The notes under the pieces were generated by a model. That model worked only from the letters and a program-made list of their open reading frames with translations. It did not search any database and was not told where the DNA came from. The position numbers were made by a program, and so were the translations under genes. This document shows positions 1-8,697 of a stretch of 17,095 nt of DNA, piece by piece; position 1 is the first letter of the stretch; the number at the start of each line of letters is the position of its first letter. This DNA is from an uncultured Actinomycetes bacterium (GTDB taxonomy: Bacteria > Actinomycetota > Thermoleophilia > Solirubrobacterales > 70-9), in contig CALCIA010000277.1 of assembly GCA_937907435.1 (NCBI GenBank), positions 1 to 17,095 of the forward strand, given 5' to 3'.

Positions 1-34
1 CAGCCTGCCAGGACCCCCATGAGGAGCCCAGGAC
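1..34. repeat. 34-bp terminal inverted repeat, left copy
   Basis: Bases 1-34 are an exact reverse complement of 17052-17085; the identity stops at base 35. Internally it holds two copies of CCAGGAC (8-14 and 28-34) and the small palindrome CCTGCCAGG (4-12). It lies 77 nt past the stop codon of the minus-strand fusion gene, in the same orientation relative to that gene as the right copy is relative to its own upstream gene. The repeat may extend to the left of the window. It could be a dispersed intergenic repeat, a terminator-type element, or a contig edge; the sequence alone does not decide. Confidence 0.9.
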
Positions 35-50
35 ACCCGCCCCGCCACCT

Positions 51-91
51 CGGACGGCCGCAAGGGTCGGGACCGCCGCCCGGACGGCCGC
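51..91. repeat. short direct repeat in the 3' intergenic region
   Basis: The 11-mer CGGACGGCCGC occurs at 51-61 and again at 81-91, exactly 30 bp apart, in the 110-bp non-coding stretch after the last gene of the operon. Its function is unknown. The low-complexity, very GC-rich surroundings make chance or slippage plausible. I see no clear GC hairpin followed by a T-run that would serve as an intrinsic terminator here. Confidence 0.45.
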
Positions 92-110
92 CCGCCCCCG
101 AGCCTGCCGC

Positions 111-3047
111 TCAACCCTCCAACTCGTCCAGCGCCAGGCCCAGCGCCTCGACCAGGAGGTCGACGGCGGGGCGGTCTAGGCAGAGGGGGGGCTTGAGCTT
201 GAGGACGTTGCCGGCGTCGCCGGTCGGCTGGATGATCACGCCGTAGTGGCGCATCCGCTCGCAGACGCGGCGGGCCAGGGCGGGCGCCGGGGAGTTTGTC
301 TCGCGGTCCTCGACCAGGTCGACGCCGAGGTAGAGGCCGCGCCCGTGGACCGTGCCGATCGCGTCGTGGCGCCGGGCCAGGTCCTCCACCCCGTCGCGGA
401 GCATGCCTCCCACGCGGGCCGCGTTCGCGGGCAGGTCCTCGTCGCGGAGGGCATCGAGGACGGCGACGCCGACCGCGCAGGAAAGCGGGCTGCCGGCGGG
501 CGAGGAGAAGAAGGTGCCCTCGGCGAGCGCGGCGGCGATCTCGGCACGGCAGATCACCGCGCCCAGCGGGTAGCCGTTGCCCGCCCCCTTGGCGATGCAG
601 AGGATGTCGGGGATCGCGCGCTCGTGCTCGAACGCCCAGATCCCGGGCCCGGTCCGGCCCAATCCGACCTGGATCTCGTCGGCGATGCAGACGCCGCCGG
701 CATCGCGGACGGCGCGAAACGCCTCGGCCAGGTAGCCCTCGGGCAGCTCGACGCCGCCCTGGTTCCCGAGCAGCGGCTCGACGATGAACGCGGCCGGGCC
801 CCGCCCCGCGCCCGCCGCCGCGCAGGCCTCGCGGACCGCGTCGACGTAGGGCCCCGCCGCGGCCCCGTGCCGGCCGCGGTAGGGGTTCGGCTGCTCGACG
901 ACCTGGACGTGCGGCGAGACTTCGGCGCGCCAGTCGGGCCGGTCGGCCGGGTTGGTGCAGACCTCGAAGGCCCCCGCGGTCCAGCCGTGGTAGGCGCCCT
1001 CGACGGCCAGGAGGTCGCGGCGACCGGTGTAGGCCCGCGCCAGGCGGAGCGCCAGGTCGACCGCCTCGCTTCCGGAGTTGACGAAGAAGACGCGCTCGAG
1101 CTCGTCGGGGACCAGCGCGAGGAGGCGCTCGGCGTACTCGGCGATCGACCCGTAGAGGAAGCGGGAGTTGGTGTTGAGCAGGCGCAGCTGCCGCGCGGCC
1201 GCCGCCGCGACCGCCGGATGCGAGTGCCCGATCAAGGCGACGTTGTTGATCGCGTCCACGTACGGCCTGCCGTCCGTGTCGTAGAGGGTGTGCCCCCAGC
1301 CGCGCACGATCTCCATCGGCTCCTCGTAATAGAGCGGCTGGGCGGCGGCGAGCGCGACCGCCCGGCGCCGGCGCGTCGTCGCCGCCTCGACCGGGGAGGG
1401 CGCGGCGGCGTCCACTCCGATCAGCGCCGAGGGATCGGGGCAGAGCTCCAGCGCCACCGCCCGGTGGCGCGCCAGGACCGTCCCCGGCATCCCCGGATCG
1501 AGCGCGAGCTGGAGGTGGAGGTGGGACGGCAGGGCCCCCGCCCCGGCGGCGACCGCGCCGAGGAGCGCCCCCGGCTCGACCCGATCGCCGCGGGCGACGC
1601 CCGGGTCGAGCCCGGCCAGCCGCAGCACCAGCGGCGACGACCCGACCGTCACCTCGAGCTCGATCGCGCGGCCCTCGACGCCGAGCACGGTGCCCGCGAG
1701 GCGCGGCCGCACCGGCGTGCCGACCGGCCCGAAGACGTCGACGCCGAGGTGGAGCGGGGTCGGCGGCCGCGGCGCCGCGCGGCCCGCGGACGTGAGGCGC
1801 AGCTCGCCCCAGCGGCCGATGCCGGTGCCCTCCGCGGGCAGGACGGCGGCGATGCCGTCGGGGGCCTCCCAGGCGCCGAACGCGAGCAGCTCCGAGCCGA
1901 CCGAGAGGTCGAGCGGGACCGCCGGCCGGTCGAGGTCGAGCACCGGCCCGAGGCCGGCGACGTCGGCACGGGCGGACGCCGCGCGGGGATGCGCCTCGAA
2001 GCCGAAGCTGCGGCGTGCCGTGGCGACGGCGAGCGGTACCGGGACCGCGAGCACCGCCTCGAGCGCCGCCCAGTCCTCGGCCATCAGCCGGGCGAGGTGA
2101 GGATTCGCTCCGGCCAGGCCCGCCTGATGTGTGCTGGAGAGCGCGCAGACGACCCCGCGGGCGAGGATCAACGGCCAGACGGCCTCCGCCTCGGGTGCCG
2201 TCAGCGGCGCGGTCGCGGCGAAGCCCGCCAGCACCTCGGCGACGCCGCCGAGCGGATCGCCGAGGTCATGGAAGACGGCCGACATCGCGGCGTGGGCGGC
2301 CTCGGTCACCCGCCAGCTCTCGACCACGTCGCCGAAGTCCACCAGCCCGACCGGGACGATCTCGCCCTCCTCGCCGACCTCGGCGACGACGTTGTAGTCG
2401 GTCACGTCGCAATGGACCGGCGCCGGCGGCAGCTCCGCCGCGCCGCCGGCGGCGATCAGCTCCAGCAGCGGCGCGATCCCGCGCCTCACCATCTCCTGGC
2501 GCTCGCTCCTGGCGACCGAGCCGATCAGCTCGTCGACCAGCGCCGGCGCCTGTCGCGGCTCCCACTGCAGAGCGCGGGAGAGGCCCGGGTGCGCCATCCC
2601 CGCCAGCCCCACCTGGCAGCGACCGGCCAGCTCGCCGAGCCGGCGCAGGGCGGGAGCGTCCAGGTGCCCGGCGTCGGCGAGCGGCACGCCGTCCACCCAG
2701 CTGACCAGCCGGGCGAGGTGCCCGTCGATCGTCGTCAGCGCCGCGCCGGAGAGGGTCGGGACGACGACCGGCACCTCGAAGCCCGGCTCCGCCTCGGCCA
2801 GGACGCGCATCGCCTCGTCGCCGACCTCGAGGTCCACCCGGGCCGTCGCCCGATTGGCGATCTTCAGCACGTGGTCGCGCCCGCCGGCGCTCACCCGGAA
2901 ATTCTGGTCCTGGGTGCTGCCGAGCTCGCGGACGGCGGCCTCCATCCCCCACTCGCGGGCGATCAGCGCCACCACCTCCGCCTCGTCGAAGCTCGGGTTC
3001 GGCGAGGCGAGCAGGGTCGCGAAGGTGGTCTGCTCCGGTGCGCTCAC
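111..3047 (-). CDS. Kinase / M23-like / class-III PLP enzyme fusion (hydroxylysine kinase-phospholyase type)
   Basis: A 978-residue three-domain protein, last gene of the operon. Residues ~20-335 are an APH/choline-kinase fold: the Brenner-type loop is HCDVTDYN (212-219) and the metal loop is DFGD (237-240). Residues ~365-545 resemble an M23 peptidase, with HxxxD at 433-437 and HxH at 509-511. Residues ~560-978 are a class-III aminotransferase fold: NSGSEA, GAYHG (684-688), ADEIQVGLGRTG and the PLP lysine K820 in IAKGAGNGYPLG. The string NTNSRFLY is typical of the AGXT2L ammonia-phospho-lyases that act on phosphoethanolamine or phosphohydroxylysine. Coupled phosphorylation of an amino-alcohol and elimination of phosphate plus ammonia is therefore the likely reaction (inference). 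The GTG start at 3047 overlaps the upstream stop as GTGA and has GAGGAA 5 nt ahead. The open frame runs on upstream, but that part overlaps the CocE-like gene. There is no signal peptide, so it should be cytoplasmic. Confidence 0.88.
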   Translation of the reverse strand: MSAPEQTTFATLLASPNPSFDEAEVVALIAREWGMEAAVRELGSTQDQNFRVSAGGRDHVLKIANRATARVDLEVGDEAMRVLAEAEPGFEVPVVVPTLSGAALTTIDGHLARLVSWVDGVPLADAGHLDAPALRRLGELAGRCQVGLAGMAHPGLSRALQWEPRQAPALVDELIGSVARSERQEMVRRGIAPLLELIAAGGAAELPPAPVHCDVTDYNVVAEVGEEGEIVPVGLVDFGDVVESWRVTEAAHAAMSAVFHDLGDPLGGVAEVLAGFAATAPLTAPEAEAVWPLILARGVVCALSSTHQAGLAGANPHLARLMAEDWAALEAVLAVPVPLAVATARRSFGFEAHPRAASARADVAGLGPVLDLDRPAVPLDLSVGSELLAFGAWEAPDGIAAVLPAEGTGIGRWGELRLTSAGRAAPRPPTPLHLGVDVFGPVGTPVRPRLAGTVLGVEGRAIELEVTVGSSPLVLRLAGLDPGVARGDRVEPGALLGAVAAGAGALPSHLHLQLALDPGMPGTVLARHRAVALELCPDPSALIGVDAAAPSPVEAATTRRRRAVALAAAQPLYYEEPMEIVRGWGHTLYDTDGRPYVDAINNVALIGHSHPAVAAAAARQLRLLNTNSRFLYGSIAEYAERLLALVPDELERVFFVNSGSEAVDLALRLARAYTGRRDLLAVEGAYHGWTAGAFEVCTNPADRPDWRAEVSPHVQVVEQPNPYRGRHGAAAGPYVDAVREACAAAGAGRGPAAFIVEPLLGNQGGVELPEGYLAEAFRAVRDAGGVCIADEIQVGLGRTGPGIWAFEHERAIPDILCIAKGAGNGYPLGAVICRAEIAAALAEGTFFSSPAGSPLSCAVGVAVLDALRDEDLPANAARVGGMLRDGVEDLARRHDAIGTVHGRGLYLGVDLVEDRETNSPAPALARRVCERMRHYGVIIQPTGDAGNVLKLKPPLCLDRPAVDLLVEALGLALDELEG

Positions 3048-4708
3048 CGCGGTTCCTCGATCCTTCCGGTCGACGCCGACCTCGAATTCAGCACGGTCAG
3101 CTCGAGCGCCGACCCGTCCGGCCCCCCGGCCAGCAAGGTGCGCTCGGCCGCCTGCTGCGGCAGGAACTGAGGATACGACGACGCGGCGACCTCGAGCCGC
3201 AGGCGGTGGCCGGGGGCGAGGTCGTGGGCGAGGTCGCCGAGGTCGATCGTGACCGGGCACCCGCGGGTGTCGGCGGGGTGCGCGGCGGCGCCGTCGAGCA
3301 GGCGCCGGGTGGCGCCGTCGGGGCCGACGTCGATCAGCTTCGCCGTCGTCGCGGCGGTCGAGGTGGAGGCGGTGGTCGCCACCCGGACCCGCGCCGGCCC
3401 GGCGATCCGCAGGCCCGCCGGAAAGGCGTCGCTGGTGAACCGGAGGAGGTCCGACCTGCCCGCCGACAGGCGGTCGTCCGGCGGCGCGGCGAGCGCCTGG
3501 AGCTCGTCGACGTAGAGGCTCGGGACCGGGCTGCCCGGGTCGTGGGCCCAGCTCACCGTCGCGGGGCTCGCGTCGGCCCGCGGGCACAGCCCGCCGCCGT
3601 CGGGACCGGCCGTCGCGGCGCCGGCATCGGCCAGCTCGAGGCGCAGCGTCGCGGCGCCGGTCGGCGGCCAGCTCTCGTCGCTCTGCCACTCGCCGCCGCC
3701 CGCCCGCCAGCGCACCGTCGGCACCGCCGGGCCGGCCCCGCGCAGCACGGCGTCGTAGAAGGCCAGCGTCGGGTCCAGGTACTCGGGCATGAAGGCCTCG
3801 ATCTCGGCGCTCGGGATCGCGTGGAGGTCCACCGGGCCCGGCGGCTCCTCGCTCCAGCCGACGTGGGCGTGGTCGACCGCGTCCATCATCAGCAGCTGCG
3901 GCGCGGGCGAGCCGCGGCGGGCGCTCCGCCAGGCCCGCATCTGCCCGCGGCGGAAGATGTCGAACCAGCCGCCGAGGTGAAGCGCCGGGATCCTCAGCCC
4001 GGCGGCGACCTGATCGGCGCAGAAGGGCGGCCGCCCCCAGACCGGCGAGTCGGGCGGGTTCGCCCGCCAGTGGTCGACGCTTGCCGAGCGCCGGTCGCCG
4101 TGGACGCCGGCGAGCACGTCGGCGGGGTCGCCGGCGCTCCAGTCGAGGTCGGCGGCGACGATCCCGTACATGTGGTTGTCGATCCAGGTGTCGGCCGCCC
4201 AGGCCAGCGGGAAGGCCAGCCGCGGCACCCCCTGCCGGTGGAGCCAGTCGCCGGCGATGTCGGCGGTGGTGTTGCGCGGGACGATCGCCCGCAGCGCCGG
4301 GTGGCGGCCGGCCGCCGCGGCCCACTGGGTGAAGCCGAAGTACGACTCCCCCCACATGCCGATCGCCCCGTCGCACCAGGCGGCGCCGGCGAGCCAGTCG
4401 AGGCAGTCGTAGCCGTCGGCGAGCTCGTTGACGAAGGCGAGTGTCGCCCCCTCCGAGCGGCCCTTGCCGCGCGTGTCCTGGGCGACGAACGCGTAGCCGT
4501 GCTCGTTCATGTACGCCGCGACCCAGGGGATGAAGCAGTCGCGGCCGGTCTTGTCGTAGGGCAGCCGGGTGAGGATGGTCGGGAACGGCCCGCGCCCGGC
4601 CGGCAGGTAGACGTCGGTGGCGAGCCGGACGCCGTCGCGCATGCCGACCATCACCTGGTCGGCGCGCGGATCGAGCGGCCCGAGGGGCAGCGGCCGGGCG
4701 ACGCTCAC
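3044..4708 (-). CDS. CocE/NonD (S15-like) alpha/beta hydrolase
   Basis: A 554-residue hydrolase of the family that includes cocaine esterase, cephalosporin acylases and X-prolyl dipeptidyl-peptidases. The N-terminal part has MRDGVRLATDVYLP (23-36) and the nucleophile elbow GESYFG with Ser122. Asp250 in GGWFD and His280 in DAVDH fit the other two triad positions. The C-terminal ~200 residues form the family's jelly-roll domain (TAAT.AKLIDVGPDG, then APGHRLRLEVAASSYPQF). Length is normal and there is no signal peptide. The GTG start at 4708 gives a GTGA overlap with the FAD-oxidoreductase stop; the frame continues upstream only inside that neighbour. The substrate is unknown: an ester, amide or Xaa-Pro peptide bond are all possible. 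The position between an amine oxidase-like gene and a phospholyase-like gene suggests it unmasks or trims an imported substrate (inference). Confidence 0.9.
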   Translation of the reverse strand: MSVARPLPLGPLDPRADQVMVGMRDGVRLATDVYLPAGRGPFPTILTRLPYDKTGRDCFIPWVAAYMNEHGYAFVAQDTRGKGRSEGATLAFVNELADGYDCLDWLAGAAWCDGAIGMWGESYFGFTQWAAAAGRHPALRAIVPRNTTADIAGDWLHRQGVPRLAFPLAWAADTWIDNHMYGIVAADLDWSAGDPADVLAGVHGDRRSASVDHWRANPPDSPVWGRPPFCADQVAAGLRIPALHLGGWFDIFRRGQMRAWRSARRGSPAPQLLMMDAVDHAHVGWSEEPPGPVDLHAIPSAEIEAFMPEYLDPTLAFYDAVLRGAGPAVPTVRWRAGGGEWQSDESWPPTGAATLRLELADAGAATAGPDGGGLCPRADASPATVSWAHDPGSPVPSLYVDELQALAAPPDDRLSAGRSDLLRFTSDAFPAGLRIAGPARVRVATTASTSTAATTAKLIDVGPDGATRRLLDGAAAHPADTRGCPVTIDLGDLAHDLAPGHRLRLEVAASSYPQFLPQQAAERTLLAGGPDGSALELTVLNSRSASTGRIEEPR

Positions 4709-6099
4709 GGCCGCCCCGCGAGGCGGTCGGCCAGCTTCGCGAGGCGCGACGACCGACCGCTGCGGCGCTCGATCGCGTCGGCGCCGCGCAGGAGCGAGTA
4801 CACGCCGCGGATGCCGAGGAAGCGCAGCGGCTCGGGCTCCCAGCGACGGGCGGGAGGGCCGACCCAGGGCAGTGCGGTCAACTCGGTGTCGCGCTCGAGG
4901 ATCAGGTCGCGCAGCGTCCGGCCGGCGAGGTTGGCGGCCGCCAGGCCCTCGCCCGCGTAACCGACCGCCCACCCTTCGCCCCGGCGGCGGTCGACGCCGA
5001 CCGCGGGCATCCAGTCGCGCGCGACCCCGAGGACGCCGTGCCACGCGCACTCGATCCGCAGATCGGCCGCGGCCGGGAAGAGCCGGGTCAGCCGCGCGCG
5101 CAGCTCGGCGATCGTGCGCCGCGGGACCGCGCCCTCGCGCCGCGTCCGCGACCCGTAGCGGTAGGGCACGCCGCGGCCGCCGATCACGATCCTGCCGTCG
5201 GCCGTCCGCTGCAGGTACACGTACATGTGGGCGGCGTCGGCGAGCAGCGCCGGGCCGTGCCAGCCGAGGCGGCGCCAGTCGTCCTCGGCAAGGGGCTCGG
5301 TGGCGATCAAGGCGCTGTTGATCGGGACGACCTCGCGGCGCCGGTCGGCGAACTCGGCGCCGTAGGCCTCGGTGGCGCGGACGATCCAGCGGGCCCGCAC
5401 GTCGCCGTGCGCGGTCCTGACCCGGCCCGGCTCGATCGCGGTCACCGCGGTGCCCTCGCAGATCCTCGCGCCGGCCCGCTCGGCGGCCGCCGCCAGCCCG
5501 ACGACCAGCTTCGCGGGCTGCACGCGGGCGACGTCCGGGGCGAAGACCGCGCCCCGCAGGCCGGCCACCTCGATCCGCTCGCGGGCCGCCGCGGCGCTGA
5601 GCAACTGCGGCCCCGGTCGCGCTCCCGGCGCCACGCGGGCCGCCTCGAAGCCCGCCCGCAGCCGATCCCACTCGACCGGCGTCTGCGCCACGTCGAGCGC
5701 CCCGCAGTGGAGGAAGTCGCAGTCGATCCCGGCCTCCTCGACGACCCGGCCGATCTCCCCCACCGTCGCCGCGATCAGCCGCTCCTGCTCCGCCGCCGCG
5801 GCGGCGCCGGCGCGCGCGGCCCAGGCGCCGAAGCCGCCGCTCAGCTCACCCACCACCCAACCGCCGTTGCGGCCGGAGGCGCCGAAGCCGACCCGCTCGC
5901 GCTCCAACACCACGACCTCCAGCCCCGGGTCGGCCCGGCACAGCTCGAGCGCCGTCCAGAGCCCCGACATCCCGCCGCCGACGATGCAGACGTCGGCCGG
6001 CCGCGCGCCCGCCAGCGGCGGCCGCGCCGGCACCTCGCCGAGGGCGGTGAACCAGAGGCTCGGGTGGACCGTCGCGGGGACGTCGGCGGCGCCGCTCAT
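4705..6099 (-). CDS. FAD-dependent oxidoreductase, DAO (D-amino-acid/glycine oxidase) family
   Basis: A 464-residue flavoprotein. A Rossmann FAD site GGGMSG (41-46) follows a hydrophobic strand and is paired with VVLERERVGFGASGRNGG (63-80), the arrangement seen in gamma-glutamylputrescine oxidase and related amine or secondary-amino-acid oxidases. The C-terminal GYAGEGLAAANLAGR matches the family's last FAD contact. An oxidation of an amine or amino acid to imine, then aldehyde or keto acid, is expected; the specific substrate cannot be read. The ATG start at 6099 is preceded by GGAAGAGGG and overlaps the SDR stop as ATGA. The open frame extends to about 6303, but those residues lack family similarity and lie within the SDR gene. 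Known relatives work on glycine derivatives, D-amino acids and polyamine derivatives, which fits a nitrogen-compound catabolic operon. Confidence 0.9.
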   Translation of the reverse strand: MSGAADVPATVHPSLWFTALGEVPARPPLAGARPADVCIVGGGMSGLWTALELCRADPGLEVVVLERERVGFGASGRNGGWVVGELSGGFGAWAARAGAAAAAEQERLIAATVGEIGRVVEEAGIDCDFLHCGALDVAQTPVEWDRLRAGFEAARVAPGARPGPQLLSAAAARERIEVAGLRGAVFAPDVARVQPAKLVVGLAAAAERAGARICEGTAVTAIEPGRVRTAHGDVRARWIVRATEAYGAEFADRRREVVPINSALIATEPLAEDDWRRLGWHGPALLADAAHMYVYLQRTADGRIVIGGRGVPYRYGSRTRREGAVPRRTIAELRARLTRLFPAAADLRIECAWHGVLGVARDWMPAVGVDRRRGEGWAVGYAGEGLAAANLAGRTLRDLILERDTELTALPWVGPPARRWEPEPLRFLGIRGVYSLLRGADAIERRSGRSSRLAKLADRLAGRP

Positions 6100-6842
6100 C
6101 CCTCTTCCCACTCGCGCTTCAGCACCGGGTCGACGTTCGAGAGGCCGCCGTCGATGACGATGCTTGCGCCGCTGACGAAGCTCGACTCCGGGCCGAGCAG
6201 CCAGGCGACCACGTCGCCCACCTCGGCGGGCCGGCCGAGTCGCGCCAGCGGGGTGAGGGAGATCGCCAGCGCCTCCTCGTTGGCCATCTCGGTGTCGATC
6301 CACCCGGGGGTCACCGCGTTGACGCGGATGCCGCGCTCGCCGAGCAGGTTGGCGAGGCTCTTGGTGGCGCTCAGCAGCGCCGCCTTGCTGGCCGCGTAGG
6401 CCATGCTGTTGTAGGAGCCGACGGTGCCGTCGACGCTGGCGATGTTGACGATCGAGCCGCCCTCGGCGAGCTGCCCGCCGAGCGCCCGGGCGAGCCGCAC
6501 CGGCGCGGTCAGGTTGACCTCCAGCGTGCGCCGCCAGGGCTCCAGCTCGAGCTCGCCGTCGGCTTCGAAATGGATCATGCCCGCGTTGTTGACGAGCCCG
6601 TCGAGCGGGACCCCGGCCAGCGCCTCGAGCAGCGCCGCCACCGACGCATCGTCGCCGAGGTCGACCCGGTGCAGGGTCAGCCGGTCAGCCGCCGCGAGCT
6701 CGCGGGCGGCGTCGGCTTCCGTCCGGTAGGTGCCGATCACCTCCCAGCCGTCGTCGAGCAGGCGCCGGGCGATCGCCCGCCCGATCCCCCGCGAGACGCC
6801 CGTGACCAGGGCGCGCCGCGCCCGCTCCGCCGCCGCCGTCAT
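6096..6842 (-). CDS. Short-chain dehydrogenase/reductase (SDR)
   Basis: A 248-residue classical SDR of standard length. The cofactor motif TGVSRGIG is at 14-21 and NNAG at 85-88. The catalytic set is Ser136 (NIASVDG), Tyr149 and Lys153 (YAASK). The PGWIDTEM and GASIVIDGG strings near the C-terminus are usual in FabG-like enzymes. It should interconvert an alcohol and a ketone or aldehyde using NAD(P)H. The cofactor preference is not certain. The ATG at 6842 overlaps the DppB-type permease stop as ATGA. With the next gene, a flavin oxidase, it may process the oxidised carbon skeleton (inference). A role in fatty-acid synthesis is less likely given the operon. Confidence 0.93.
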   Translation of the reverse strand: MTAAAERARRALVTGVSRGIGRAIARRLLDDGWEVIGTYRTEADAARELAAADRLTLHRVDLGDDASVAALLEALAGVPLDGLVNNAGMIHFEADGELELEPWRRTLEVNLTAPVRLARALGGQLAEGGSIVNIASVDGTVGSYNSMAYAASKAALLSATKSLANLLGERGIRVNAVTPGWIDTEMANEEALAISLTPLARLGRPAEVGDVVAWLLGPESSFVSGASIVIDGGLSNVDPVLKREWEEG

Positions 6843-7834
6843 CCGCGCACCCGCGGATCGGCGATGCCCTGGAGGATGTCGACGCCGGTGTTGATGATCA
6901 CGTACGCGGCCCCGAGCAGGAGGGTGACGCCGGCGATCGCCGGAAAGTCGCCTTTGGGGATGCTCTGGGCCACGTAGAGCCCGATGCCGGGCCAGGCGAA
7001 CACCGTCTCGACCAGGGTCAGGCCGGCGAAGACGATGCCGAACATCAGGCCCGACATCGCCAGGGTCGGCCCGGCCGAGTTGCGCAGGCAGTGGCGCACG
7101 ACCAGCTTCCAGCGGGGCAGCCCGCGGGCCTTCGCGGCGCGGACGTGTTCGGCCCGCAGGTTGGCGATCAGGCTGCCGCGCAGGACCCGCCCGACCGCCA
7201 CCGCGGGCACCAGCGCGAGGGCGAAGGCGGGCATGATCAGGTGTTCGATCGAGTTGAGGGTCACGTTCGGTTCTCCGTTCAGCAACCCGTCGATCACCAG
7301 CAGCCCGGTCGGGCCGCTCGGCGCGCCGATGATCGAGGTGCGGCCGCTCGCCGGGAGCCAGTGCAGGTTGCGGTAGAAGATCAGGATGCCGGCGATGCCG
7401 AGCAGGAACGGCGGCGCCGCGGCGAGCACGAACAGGGACGAGCGCAGGACCCCCGAGCCGCGCGTCCGCAAGGCGCTCGAGATCCCGAACAGGATGCTGA
7501 GCGGCACCGCGATGACCATCGCGGCGAGGACCAGTTCGATCGAGGCGGGCAGGAAGTTGCCGATGTCGGTGGCGACCGGCTGGCCGGTGTGCAGCGAGGT
7601 CTGCAGGTTGCCGTCGAGGGCGTCGCCGACATAGTTGAAGTAACGCTGGACCACGGGGTCGTTGTAGCCGAGGCGTTCTTCTTCGGCTTCCACCACGTGC
7701 TGGGGCGCGCTCTGGCCGACCTTGATCCGCACCGGGTTCACCGGCGACATCTGCTGCAGGGCGAAGATCGCCGCGATCAGGACGAGCAGCACGATCGCCA
7801 TCGAGCCGAGGCGGCGGCAGAGGAAGCCGATCAT
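6839..7834 (-). CDS. DppB/OppB-type peptide ABC transporter permease
   Basis: A 331-residue inner-membrane permease. Hydrophobic segments are visible at about 11-28, 99-121, 131-153, 198-218, 258-279 and 297-317. The cytoplasmic coupling loop is EHVRAAKARGLPRWKLVVRH (230-249), the EAA-type motif that docks on the ATPase. ETVFAWPGIG (276-285) and the terminal DPRVRG are signatures of the DppB side of dipeptide, oligopeptide and nickel importers. The ATG at 7834 overlaps the DppC stop as ATGA. Order is unusual: permease B comes after C, and both follow the ATPase. Glu codons here are mostly GAA (8 of the 9 I decoded), whereas most genes around it use GAG. Peptides, opines, nickel chelates and sugars are all transported by relatives. 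Confidence 0.95.
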   Translation of the reverse strand: MIGFLCRRLGSMAIVLLVLIAAIFALQQMSPVNPVRIKVGQSAPQHVVEAEEERLGYNDPVVQRYFNYVGDALDGNLQTSLHTGQPVATDIGNFLPASIELVLAAMVIAVPLSILFGISSALRTRGSGVLRSSLFVLAAAPPFLLGIAGILIFYRNLHWLPASGRTSIIGAPSGPTGLLVIDGLLNGEPNVTLNSIEHLIMPAFALALVPAVAVGRVLRGSLIANLRAEHVRAAKARGLPRWKLVVRHCLRNSAGPTLAMSGLMFGIVFAGLTLVETVFAWPGIGLYVAQSIPKGDFPAIAGVTLLLGAAYVIINTGVDILQGIADPRVRG

Positions 7835-8697
7835 GAGCGGTCCATCAGGTCGCGGATCGAGTCGCCGGCGGTGTTGGCGACCAGGCTGAGCAGGAAGATC
7901 GCGATCGCCGGCATCACCGGGATCCACCAGCTGGTCAGCAGGCTGCTGAGGCCGGTGGCGGTCATCGAGCCCAGCTCCGGGGCCGGCGGCTGGGCGCCGA
8001 GGCCGAGGAAGGAGAGGCCGGCGAGGAGGACGACCAGGTTGGCGACGTCGAGGCTGGCGGCGACCACCGCGGTCGGGATCGCCCCGGGCAGCAGGTGGCG
8101 CCAGAGGCGCCCGCCCCACCCGACCCCGGCGAGGCGCGCCGCCTCGAGGTGCGGCCGGGCGGCGAGGCTGCGGATCTCGGCCCGGACCAGGCGGGCGTAG
8201 TACGGCCACCAGAGGATCGAGACGGCAAGCAGGGTGTGGAAGAGCGAGGGCCCGATCGCGGCGACCACGGCGATCGCCAGGATCGAGGCTGGCAGCGCCA
8301 GGAAGACGTCGGTGATCCGCATCAGGATCGTGTCGATCCAGCCGCCCGCCGCGCCGGCCACGAGGCCGATGGCGCCGCCGATCAGGACCCCGCCGACGAT
8401 CACCGCGATCGCCGCGAGCCAGGTGCTCTGCAGCCCGCAGAGGACGCGGCTGAACATGTCGCGCCCGACTTCGTCGGTGCCCAGCGGGTACTGCCAGGTC
8501 GGCGCATGGCTGGCAGGACCGACCGCGGCGAGCGGATCGTGCGGGGCGATCGTCGGCCCGAGCAGCGCGACCAGCGTGATCAGCGCCAGGGTCCCGAGCG
8601 CCAGCTTGTCGGACAGCGGGGCGTGGCGGACCAGGCGCCAGCGGTGCGGCCGCGACAGCGAGGCACCGGAGCGCAGGACCGGTTCGACCGCGGCCAT
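7831..8697 (-). CDS. DppC/OppC-type peptide ABC transporter permease
   Basis: A 288-residue permease, the partner of the DppB-type subunit. After a short basic N-terminus it has a first membrane helix (~33-52), then the conserved GTDEVGRDMFSR (73-84), RITDVFLALP (127-136), the EAA coupling loop EAARLAGVGWGGRLWRHLLP (185-204) and LSFLGLG (228-234). These are all classic marks of the DppC/OppC family. The ATG at 8697 shares its A with the last base of the ATPase stop (TGATG, 1-nt overlap), and GAGGAG stands 8 nt ahead, so re-initiation is well supported. The longer open frame upstream reads through the ATPase gene and is not used. Confidence 0.95.
   Translation of the reverse strand: MAAVEPVLRSGASLSRPHRWRLVRHAPLSDKLALGTLALITLVALLGPTIAPHDPLAAVGPASHAPTWQYPLGTDEVGRDMFSRVLCGLQSTWLAAIAVIVGGVLIGGAIGLVAGAAGGWIDTILMRITDVFLALPASILAIAVVAAIGPSLFHTLLAVSILWWPYYARLVRAEIRSLAARPHLEAARLAGVGWGGRLWRHLLPGAIPTAVVAASLDVANLVVLLAGLSFLGLGAQPPAPELGSMTATGLSSLLTSWWIPVMPAIAIFLLSLVANTAGDSIRDLMDRS

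Noticed and set aside
1..110. Intrinsic terminator after the operon
   Set aside because: Several GC-rich short repeats are present but I could not find a clear stem followed by a T-run on the minus strand.
246..3170. A 974-codon plus-strand open frame, with similar long ones at 3038-4960, 5038-6399, 8733-10751 and 11797-14016
   Set aside because: All lie opposite well-supported minus-strand genes. Their translations are rich in Arg, Asp, Gly and Val with no recognisable domain, as expected of antisense frames in high-GC DNA.
3048..4376. Upstream in-frame extension of the kinase-phospholyase gene to 1421 residues
   Set aside because: The extra residues are an Arg/Pro/Gly-rich shadow of the CocE-like gene, whose catalytic motifs are clear in the other frame; GTG at 3047 gives a normal kinase-domain N-terminus.
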